From UMGS172 sp964634675 (lineage in GTDB: Bacteria > Bacillota > Clostridia > Oscillospirales > Acutalibacteraceae), in contig CAZWLH010000084.1 in the NCBI GenBank assembly GCA_964634675.1, forward strand, positions 1 through 6,039: 6,039 bases of DNA. Direction: 5' to 3'. A program made the translations under genes and the position numbers. Of the stretch, positions 1 to 5,768 are shown piece by piece. A model generated the notes under the pieces. That model was given only the letters and a program-made list of their open reading frames with translations. It made no database searches and was not told the origin of the DNA. Each line of letters starts with the position of its first letter. Position 1 is the first letter of the stretch.

Positions 1-84
1 TTTCGCAATGTAATATACCCCTGTGTGATTGAGAATAGTATTGCATTATCTACAAGAAATAACAAAACGGGTAAAAAACATCGG

Positions 85-113
85 TTGATTATCGGCCTGC
101 AATATGATATACT
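85..113 (+). promoter_or_regulatory. sigma-A-type promoter of the ABC/DUF1854 operon
   Basis: A -35 box TTGATT (85-90) lies exactly 17 bases before a -10 box TATACT (108-113). The -10 box is preceded by TGA (105-107), which fits an extended -10 (TGn). Transcription would start near 119-121 and give a leader of about 35-40 bases. No hairpin, riboswitch-like fold or convincing operator is visible in this short leader. The call comes from consensus matching only. It is strengthened by its position directly ahead of the first gene of a tight operon. Confidence 0.65.
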
Positions 114-146
114 GAATAAAACACTTAAATTTATTAAGAATAAGGC

Positions 147-152
147 AGGTGA
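147..152 (+). promoter_or_regulatory. ribosome binding site deciding the start of the first ABC gene
   Basis: AGGTGA at 147-152 sits 5 bases before a TTG codon at 158. The in-frame GTG at 149 lies inside this site and has only TAAGG (141-145), 3 bases away, as its own upstream match, which is too close. The in-frame ATG at 173 has no purine-rich site in front of it. TTG at 158 is therefore the best-supported start. Confidence 0.5.
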
Positions 153-157
153 ACGGT

Positions 158-2494
158 TTGAACGAACGGATAATGCTTTCGGAAATGCCCGAAAAGCTTG
201 AAGCACTGCTGCAAGAGCAAACTGGGCTCAAATCGGACGATGTGCTGATATTCACGGAAGCCGATATGGACACGGAATGTGATTTCAGACACAGTGTTTT
301 GATACTTACTCACAGTACACTCACCGTCGGCGTTTGCCGTGACATAATGCCCTCTCTCTCAGACAACAAGCCCGACCCGAAAAAGGAAAGAGAATGGAAA
401 AACTACAATTTTACGCATTATCCCGTCGCCGATATCACCGATTGCGGCGTGGATGAGCTTGTGGTCGGCGGCGTGTTTTATATTAAGACCGACGGTCTCG
501 AACAGACCGTTTGCGCCTATACCAACACGTATAAGGGGATAATATCACGCCTGTGTGACGTATTGAAGCTCATCATCGATAAGCAGGTCATTCCAGAGGA
601 CAAGCTTTACCGTGAGTTCACGGTCGAGTGCTGTCCGAAATGCGGCCGCAGATTTCCAAATAAAAATCGCCGTGTCTGCCCGAAATGTACCGACAAGCGC
701 AAAACCTTTTTGCGGCTTTCCTCGTTTTTCAAGCCCTTTGCTCCGCACATTGCGGTAATGTGCCTTATGAGCGTTTTAACATCTATGATGTCGGCGGTTT
801 GGCCTTATCTTAACGGAACGCTTCTTTATAAAGGCGTTTTGGCAGGCGATCGCTCGGTATCGGTGCTGTCGAAATTCTCCGCCGCAAGCCTTGCCGAGCT
901 TTTGCTCCTGCTGGCACTGACAATGGTGGGCTGCAAGGTTTTGCAGCAGCTTTTCGGCATTATTCAGGGACGTATGGTCGCAAGGGTCGTTCCGAGGGTC
1001 GTCAGCAACATCAAAAATAAAGTGTTCGGCGCGATACAGTCACTTTCCGTCTCATTCTTCACAAGCAAGCGCACGGGCGGACTTATGACAAGAATCGTCA
1101 GCGATGCCGGTGAGGTTTCGGATCTTTTCATAGACGGAATACCTCATATTTTGCCAAATCTCTTCACCTTTTGCTTTTCATTTGTCATAATGATCGGGAT
1201 AAATCCCGTGCTTGCGGCGGTCGCCGTATTCTCGCTGCCGGTCGCAATTCTCATAAGCTTTAAGCTTCAGCCGAAAATGTGGCACTACAACAGCCGAAAC
1301 CACCAAACCTCACGTGATTTCCGTGCCAAGCTGAACGACAGTATCGTCGGTGCACGTGTCGTGAAGGCATTCGGCACCGAGGAGAGTGAGACCGAACGCC
1401 TTTCGCACGAAAACGTCAAGGTTTATAACGCTCAGCACGACAGTCTTGTTTTCGACACGAAATTTTCGGCACTTTACGAAATTGCCAACTCGCTTATGTC
1501 ACTGCTCGTATGGGGTGTCGGTGTCTGCTTCGTTTTGGCGGTTTTCAAGCCCCAAATGACCTACGGCGATCTTGTCACATTCACGGGCTATGTAACACTT
1601 CTTGCCGACCCGGCGCACTTTTTCGCCCGTGTCATTCGTTGGTGGTCATCTTCGATGAACTCGGCGCAGCGTATATTCGAAATAATCGATGCGGCTCCCG
1701 ACGTTGTCGAAACAGCCAAGCCACGGCACATAGATAATGTCAAAGGTGACATAAAGATTGAAAACGTCACCTTCGGCTATGATGAAAACCGAAGCGTCAT
1801 AAAGGATATGTCGCTCGATATAAAGGCTGGCGAAACGGTCGGAATAGTCGGAAAATCAGGTGCCGGAAAATCGACCTTGGCTCTGCTTTTGTCAAGGCTT
1901 TACGACCCCGATTCGGGTCACATTTATCTTGACGGCATAGATTTGAAGGAGCTTTCCTTCGCCGATATCCGCCGCTCGGTCGCACTTGTCAGCCAGGAGA
2001 CCTATATTTTCAGAGGCTCGATATTCGAAAACATCGCCTATGCTAATCCCAAAGCCTCAAAATATGCAGTTATAGATGCGGCGAAAATGGCAGGTGCTCA
2101 CGACTTTATCTGCCGTCTTCCCGACGGCTATGACACCTTTGTCGGTTCAGGCGGCCGCAGTCTTTCGGGCGGTGAACGTCAGCGTGTTTCGATAGCTCGT
2201 GCAATTCTCGCCGACCCGAGGGTGCTTATCTTGGACGAAGCCACCGCCGCCGTCGACACCGAGACCGAGCGAAACATTCAAGCGGCTCTCGAAAAGCTCT
2301 CGTGCGGACGTACCACCCTTTCGATAGCACACAGAATATCGACACTTAAAAATGCCGATAAGCTCATAGTCATCGAGGACGGACGCATCACCGAGCAGGG
2401 CACGCACAGCGAACTTTTCGCAAAGCAAGGTGCTTATTACAAGCTCCGTCAAATACAAAACGAATCACTTAAATTCCGCAGTATAGGAGAATAG
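158..2494 (+). CDS. ABC exporter half-transporter (permease-ATPase) with N-terminal PH-like domain and zinc ribbon
   Basis: Predicted ATP-driven inner-membrane exporter subunit of 778 residues from the TTG start, or 781 if started at GTG 149 (numbering below uses 149). Residues ~15-155 form a cytosolic beta-rich domain that looks PH-like. A zinc ribbon follows, with Cys162/165 and Cys177/180 (CPKCG-x10-CPKC). Six likely membrane helices lie near 199-221, 247-270, 334-350, 352-371, 442-465 and 470-487. The ATPase domain is complete: Walker A GKSGAGKST 568-576, Q-loop Gln616, signature LSGGE 672-676, Walker B Asp696 with catalytic Glu697, and H-loop His728. Usual half-exporters are ~570-600 residues, so the extra N-terminal ~190 are the distinctive part. 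It is first in a three-gene operon with a DUF1854 gene and a paralogous transporter. Exporter class is secure. The substrate is unknown and could be peptide, lipid or drug. The PH-like label is a weak fold impression. Confidence 0.93.
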   Translation: MNERIMLSEMPEKLEALLQEQTGLKSDDVLIFTEADMDTECDFRHSVLILTHSTLTVGVCRDIMPSLSDNKPDPKKEREWKNYNFTHYPVADITDCGVDELVVGGVFYIKTDGLEQTVCAYTNTYKGIISRLCDVLKLIIDKQVIPEDKLYREFTVECCPKCGRRFPNKNRRVCPKCTDKRKTFLRLSSFFKPFAPHIAVMCLMSVLTSMMSAVWPYLNGTLLYKGVLAGDRSVSVLSKFSAASLAELLLLLALTMVGCKVLQQLFGIIQGRMVARVVPRVVSNIKNKVFGAIQSLSVSFFTSKRTGGLMTRIVSDAGEVSDLFIDGIPHILPNLFTFCFSFVIMIGINPVLAAVAVFSLPVAILISFKLQPKMWHYNSRNHQTSRDFRAKLNDSIVGARVVKAFGTEESETERLSHENVKVYNAQHDSLVFDTKFSALYEIANSLMSLLVWGVGVCFVLAVFKPQMTYGDLVTFTGYVTLLADPAHFFARVIRWWSSSMNSAQRIFEIIDAAPDVVETAKPRHIDNVKGDIKIENVTFGYDENRSVIKDMSLDIKAGETVGIVGKSGAGKSTLALLLSRLYDPDSGHIYLDGIDLKELSFADIRRSVALVSQETYIFRGSIFENIAYANPKASKYAVIDAAKMAGAHDFICRLPDGYDTFVGSGGRSLSGGERQRVSIARAILADPRVLILDEATAAVDTETERNIQAALEKLSCGRTTLSIAHRISTLKNADKLIVIEDGRITEQGTHSELFAKQGAYYKLRQIQNESLKFRSIGE

Positions 2495-2500
2495 AGGTGA
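2494..2500 (+). promoter_or_regulatory. Shine-Dalgarno site of the DUF1854 gene
   Basis: GAGGTGA, 4 bases before the ATG at 2505, is a near-ideal ribosome site. Its first G is the last base of the TAG stop of the preceding ABC gene. Ribosomes finishing that gene are thus placed on the site for the next one, which favours translational coupling. Confidence 0.6.
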
Positions 2501-2504
2501 CAGT

Positions 2505-3044
2505 ATGAGTGAAAACATATTAAAAGAAAGCTCGGCCGAGGCCGAAAAGCTGCAAGAGGTAAAAAAGCTGACCAAGGAAAACTGTGCTTTTTATGAAACC
2601 CCGGGCGGATTTATCACCGCAACAGTCGACGGCAAAGAAAAGGGCAGGGTCGACATTATAAGAACGTTTCCCTTGACCGACCCCGACAGTCTTTTGTCAG
2701 TTCGGCTTCCCGATAAAAAAATGACCGAGCTCGGTATGATAGAGAACATAAACGATTTCGCTGACGGTACAAGGCAGATTCTGCTGCATCAGCTGTCGCT
2801 CCGCTATTATATGCCGAAAATACTGTCCATCGTCAATATAAAGGAGGAATACGGCTTCACCTATTGGACGGTTATGACCGACAAGGGCAAGGCCAAGTTC
2901 GCAAGCTCCTCCGGCTCATCGGGCAGTGTCATACCGCACGGTCGCGGTATAATTATCAAGGATTCGAACGAAAATCGTTACATCTTAGAGGATCTGTCGA
3001 AGCTCTCTCCGAAAGAGCATAAAAAGATAGACCTGTACTTATAG
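2505..3044 (+). CDS. DUF1854 family protein, ABC-exporter accessory
   Basis: Small soluble protein of 179 residues with no signal peptide or membrane segment. It matches the DUF1854 family as I remember it. The hallmarks are a 'FPLTDPDSLLSV' segment (55-66), a central strand pair ending in a W-x-V-x-T-D-x-G pattern (Trp121 to Gly128), and a C-terminal 'RYILEDL...L' stretch (158-179). Residues 1-28 are charged and helical. A Ser/Gly-rich loop at 134-141 separates two predicted beta segments. It lies between two ABC half-exporters, 10 bases after the first and 3 before the second, so it very likely works with them. In other bacteria DUF1854 genes pair with a similar ABC transporter, and the pair is annotated as cyanophycin-metabolism-associated (recalled, not checked). 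Its biochemical role is not known. A cytosolic regulator or adaptor of the exporter is my inference. It is in frame with the downstream gene, with only TAG-CCT in between. Confidence 0.88.
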   Translation: MSENILKESSAEAEKLQEVKKLTKENCAFYETPGGFITATVDGKEKGRVDIIRTFPLTDPDSLLSVRLPDKKMTELGMIENINDFADGTRQILLHQLSLRYYMPKILSIVNIKEEYGFTYWTVMTDKGKAKFASSSGSSGSVIPHGRGIIIKDSNENRYILEDLSKLSPKEHKKIDLYL

Positions 3045-3047
3045 CCT

Positions 3048-5225
3048 ATGGAACTTAACATTAAACTGCCTTCTTATCTTCGTGAAAAGCTGCGTGAAGT
3101 GACCGAGCTTGAGCCGAAATACTGTGTGCGCTCGGATATTGACCGCGACGGACTTTTCAAGCCCGATATTTTCGCAGGTGCGACCGAGCGTGAGCTGTTC
3201 TGCATTTGCGACGGTCAAATCGAAACGGTGCCGCTCGGAAAATGTGAGGATATAACCGTTTTGCCGCAGGTCGACAGCGGTCTGCTCATAGTGAAAGCAG
3301 ACGGTGAGGAGCGGATATTCGCTCGCTTCACCCAAAAGCACAGTGTGCAGTTCGCCTGCCTTGCACGAGGCGCCGTCGGGCTCAAAAACGGCCGAAAAGC
3401 ACTTGTCGAAAACAATGACCGTGAAAAGGAATGTCCTATCTGCGGCCGTGTGCTCAGAGGCACGGAGCAATGCCCGAAATGCAACAAAAAGAGCCGCAGT
3501 CTCGCCCGTGTTTTGGACATCTGCGGCAAATATAAGGGCACCCTGCTCATCACGGTTTTGATTATGACGGCCGTTACAGCACTGTCGCTCGGACAACAGT
3601 TCGTTATGCGATATTTCGTCGACGGACATCTTATGAGCGGAAACGGCACGCTCGGTGACATATGTGTCTTTATGGGGATATATGTCGGTATAATATTGCT
3701 GACACTTGTACTTAACCTTGTGAAAAGCTTTTTATGCTCAAGACTCGGGATGAGAATAGAATATGACCTGAGAGCCAAGCTGAGTGCCCACATTCAGAAG
3801 CTTTCGATGTCATACATCAACAAGCGCAACCCGGGTGAGCTTCTTGAAAGGGTGTTCACCGATACGTTCAGAGTACGCCGCTTTTTCTCGGACTGCTTCT
3901 GCGATATGTTCGCACACATAATAAAGCTTATTGCATTGGCGGTCGTTATGCTGTGGCTCAACGTTAAGCTTGCACTCGCCGCCTTTGTGTTCGTTCCGCT
4001 GATACTCATTTTCTCGCGCACATTTTGGCCGCACATTCGAAAAATATACCACCGTCAGCACAAAAAGGACGACAAGATAAACAGTAAGCTCCAAGACGTG
4101 CTTTCGGGCATAAGGGTCGTGAAATCCTATGGCCGAGAAGGCTCGGAGACCGAAATTTTCCGTGAATTGAATGAGGATTCTGCATCGGTGCAACGCAAAA
4201 ACGAGCTTTTCTTTGCGACCGTGTTCCCGATACTGTCGTTGCTTTTGTCATTGGGCACATATATAATAGTATACCTCGGCGGACTCGACGTTTTGAACGG
4301 TTCTATGACGGTCGGTGAACTGTCGCAGTTTGTGTCGTATGCCGGAATGCTTTTGGGTCCTTTGAATTGGATGTCGTTTTTGCCGAGGCAGATAGTTAAT
4401 ATGACCACCAGACTCGACAGAATATATGACGTTTTGGACTCGGAGCCGGAGGTCAAAGCATCGGAAAAGCCGGTAAAGCACGAAATAAAGGGTGATATTT
4501 CCTTTAAAGACGTCGTTTTCGGTTACCGCTCTCATGAGCCGGTGCTTGACGGAGTCAGTCTCGACGTGAAGCAGGGCGAAATGATAGGTCTTGTCGGCGC
4601 TTCGGGAAGCGGAAAATCGACCTTTATAAACCTTGTTATGCGGTTGTACGATGCACAGGAGGGCTCGATAGCGGTCGACGGATACGATATCAAAGAACTC
4701 GACCCTTCCGACTATCACAGACAGATCGGTGTCGTTTTACAGGAAACCTTCCTTTTTGCCGGAACGGTGCTCGAAAACATTCGCTTTGCCCGTCCCGAGG
4801 CCACCTTGGAGGAGGTCATAAAAGCGGCAAAAGCGGCCAACGCACATGAATTCATTTGTCGACTGTCGGACGGCTATAATACCTATATCGGTGAAAAAGG
4901 TCATATGCTCTCGGGCGGTGAAAAACAGCGTATCGCCATTGCACGTGCGATTTTGGGTGACCCGAAGATACTGATACTCGACGAAGCCACCTCGGCGCTC
5001 GACACCGAAAGCGAATATCAGATACAGCAGGCGTTGGAGCATCTGAGACAAGGGCGCACGACCTTTGCGATAGCGCACCGTCTGTCGACTTTGCGCTGTG
5101 CCGACCGACTCGCCGTTATCGACGACAAAAAAATCGCCGAGCTCGGCACGCACAACGAATTGCTGAAGAAAAAGGGAATATACTACAGCCTTGTGATGGC
5201 TCAGCTTGAGATGAATAAGGCGTAG
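3048..5225 (+). CDS. second ABC exporter half-transporter with N-terminal domain and zinc ribbon
   Basis: A 725-residue paralogue of the first transporter gene. Residues ~1-115 form a soluble beta-rich domain resembling that of the first protein, although weakly conserved. A zinc ribbon follows, with Cys129/132 and Cys142/145 (CPICG-x8-CPKC). Likely membrane helices are near 163-186, 205-229, 285-304, 306-324, 388-412 and 422-441. The ATPase domain has Walker A GASGSGKST 517-525, Q-loop Gln565, signature LSGGE 621-625, Walker B Asp645 with catalytic Glu646, and H-loop His677. The two ATPase domains share near-identical stretches such as FICRL-x-DGY. The ATG at 3048 has no Shine-Dalgarno match within 15 bases and follows the previous stop by 3 bases. 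Translation is therefore probably coupled to the DUF1854 gene. A heterodimer with the first transporter is likely but not proven, and two separate homodimers are possible. A strong terminator lies 40 bases downstream. Substrate unknown. Confidence 0.93.
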   Translation: MELNIKLPSYLREKLREVTELEPKYCVRSDIDRDGLFKPDIFAGATERELFCICDGQIETVPLGKCEDITVLPQVDSGLLIVKADGEERIFARFTQKHSVQFACLARGAVGLKNGRKALVENNDREKECPICGRVLRGTEQCPKCNKKSRSLARVLDICGKYKGTLLITVLIMTAVTALSLGQQFVMRYFVDGHLMSGNGTLGDICVFMGIYVGIILLTLVLNLVKSFLCSRLGMRIEYDLRAKLSAHIQKLSMSYINKRNPGELLERVFTDTFRVRRFFSDCFCDMFAHIIKLIALAVVMLWLNVKLALAAFVFVPLILIFSRTFWPHIRKIYHRQHKKDDKINSKLQDVLSGIRVVKSYGREGSETEIFRELNEDSASVQRKNELFFATVFPILSLLLSLGTYIIVYLGGLDVLNGSMTVGELSQFVSYAGMLLGPLNWMSFLPRQIVNMTTRLDRIYDVLDSEPEVKASEKPVKHEIKGDISFKDVVFGYRSHEPVLDGVSLDVKQGEMIGLVGASGSGKSTFINLVMRLYDAQEGSIAVDGYDIKELDPSDYHRQIGVVLQETFLFAGTVLENIRFARPEATLEEVIKAAKAANAHEFICRLSDGYNTYIGEKGHMLSGGEKQRIAIARAILGDPKILILDEATSALDTESEYQIQQALEHLRQGRTTFAIAHRLSTLRCADRLAVIDDKKIAELGTHNELLKKKGIYYSLVMAQLEMNKA

Positions 5226-5264
5226 CTGAACGGTTTTCCTCTTGCGAAATATCAAAAATGCATT

Positions 5265-5302
5265 AAAACCCGGCAGAAGTCGTGTCCTTCTGTCGGGTTT
5301 TT
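5265..5302 (+). terminator. rho-independent terminator of the operon
   Basis: A 15-bp stem pairs 5265-5279 with 5287-5301. It has one G-U pair (5273/5293) and a 7-base loop (5280-5286), and a T-run closes the right arm (5298-5302). It lies 40 bases after the stop of the second transporter. Four A residues at the left foot (5265-5268) would become a short U-run on the other strand. The element might therefore also stop minus-strand transcripts arriving from the nagA side. Confidence 0.88.
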
Positions 5303-5305
5303 GTG

Positions 5306-5551
5306 TCATTCGCTTATTTTAGTACTCTTGAGATACCAACGTATCGGGTTTTCATAAATATATCTTCTTCGTATCTCGTAATCGTTTCTGTCTCTGATTA
5401 TATGCTCGGCACAGGAGCGCTGAAACATTTTTTCGATGCCGAATTTTTGCTTACAAGCACGTGTGGTCAAGGACTTAAACGCACAAATAACATCATTGAG
5501 CGTAGGAGGAGGGCTTGCTCCTCCCGAAAAAGGACGGCCGGTCGAGGACAA
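5306..5551 (-). pseudogene. C-terminal relic of a REP-associated (IS200/Y1-type) tyrosine transposase
   Basis: The minus-strand frame ending in TGA at 5306-5308 encodes the typical C-terminal part of RayT-like transposases. It carries LNDVICAFKSLTTR, then FQRSCAEHIIRDRNDYE, then YIYENPIRW near the end. Family members usually show an [W/F]QR-x-[Y/F]-[Y/H]-[D/E]-H-[I/V]IR pattern followed by a Y-I-x-x-NP-x-x-W motif. Here the aromatic pair is Cys-Ala, which suggests decay. Intact proteins run to roughly 150-200 residues. The N-terminal half with the His-hydrophobic-His metal site is absent, and an in-frame TAG lies just upstream of the TTG at 5551. The segment GGASPPP is encoded by a REP-like palindrome (5505-5524). 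No Shine-Dalgarno or promoter was seen, so it is very unlikely to make a working protein. The family call is from remembered motifs. Confidence 0.72.
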
Positions 5552-5562
5552 CCATCCCTACG
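5501..5562. repeat. REP-like palindromic pair bounded by CGTAGG / CCCTACG
   Basis: This 62-base unit opens with CGTAGGAGGA and closes with TCCCTACG, i.e. inverted CGTAGG ends. The left half holds a perfect 7-bp hairpin (5505-5511 with 5518-5524, 6-base loop). The right half reads as a degenerate copy in the opposite orientation and includes a GC-rich core, GACGGCCGGTC. The head-to-head layout resembles paired REP elements (BIMEs). The left part overlaps the transposase relic. No target-site duplication was seen. Confidence 0.5.
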
Positions 5563-5622
5563 ACGGAGTTTTATATTTTCAACAAAGGAATCCAATGTCC
5601 GCAAAAATGAAAAATCACACAC

Positions 5623-5650
5623 CGTAGGGACAGACCTTAAGGGCTGTCCG
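5623..5650. repeat. REP-like hairpin with CCTTAAGG core
   Basis: The element starts with CGTAGGGA, which is the exact reverse complement of TCCCTACG at 5555-5562. It then folds as GGACAG (5628-5633) against CTGTCC (5644-5649), with one A-G mismatch and an inner perfect palindrome CCTTAAGG (5635-5642). With the unit at 5501-5562 it makes a small cluster of related palindromes around the transposase relic. Neither strand has a U-run after the stem, so a terminator role is not supported. Confidence 0.55.
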
Positions 5651-5701
5651 CTATTGTCGAGATTAGCAACTGCTGAATTTCAAAGAAACGGCTAAATTAG
5701 T

Positions 5702-5757
5702 CTCCAGCCGGTGAGGGAGTGGTTTTTTGCCGTAGGCAAAAATACGGAGGGAGAGAA
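5702..5757. repeat. palindromic intergenic repeat, different type
   Basis: The core is a perfect 8-bp hairpin, TTTTTGCC (5724-5731) with GGCAAAAA (5735-5742) around a GTA loop. It is flanked by GGTGAGGGAGTGG on the left and TACGGAGGGAGAG on the right. On the minus strand it reads CTCCCTCCGTA...TTGCCTACGGCAA...CCACTCCCTCACCGG. This layout resembles a dispersed repeat I recall from gut Clostridia, not verified here. It ends 11 bases short of the nagA stop codon. There is no U-run, so it is not a standard terminator. Confidence 0.5.
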
Positions 5758-5768
5758 AACGTCCCCAC

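Larger units (their letters stand above)
5303..5768. other. gene-free stretch between convergent genes
   Basis: This 466-base interval separates the operon terminator from the end of nagA. It contains the transposase relic and three palindromic repeats listed separately. The remaining pieces (about 5566-5622 and 5651-5701) are AT-rich and show no coding frame, promoter or RNA-like fold that I can support. It looks like a sink for repetitive sequence between two convergent 3' ends. Confidence 0.6.

Noticed and set aside
1..84. Regulatory operator or divergent promoter upstream of the operon
   Set aside because: Only loose dyads (such as GCAAT at 5-9 and ATTGC at 40-44) and an isolated TAATAT were seen, which is not enough to support a site.
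46..273. Minus-strand open frame covering the operon promoter
   Set aside because: Low-complexity Ser-rich translation overlapping the promoter and the start of the first gene, with no supporting signals.
3039..3629. Long minus-strand open frame opposite the second transporter
   Set aside because: It is antisense to a strongly supported gene, has no recognisable domain, ribosome site or promoter, and is explained by codon bias of the plus-strand gene.
2492..5225. Recoded TAG (all three operon genes end in TAG)
   Set aside because: After the first gene's TAG a TGA follows two codons later. Beyond the second transporter's TAG the frame runs into the terminator, and each protein ends where its family should. 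TAG is an ordinary stop here.
4248..5309. Minus-strand open frames of about 150-190 codons opposite the second transporter's ATPase domain
   Set aside because: They shadow conserved ATPase motifs on the plus strand. Their compositions are odd and no family is recognisable.
5501..5650. CRISPR-like array
   Set aside because: Repeats are palindromic, divergent, in opposite orientations and irregularly spaced, with no uniform spacers.
5282..5695. Plus-strand open frame of 137 codons across the intergenic region
   Set aside because: It begins inside the terminator, runs antisense to the transposase relic and through the palindromes, and matches nothing recognisable.
5724..5742. Terminator for nagA
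   Set aside because: The hairpin is strong, but no U-run follows it on the minus strand, so it fits a repeat better than a rho-independent terminator.
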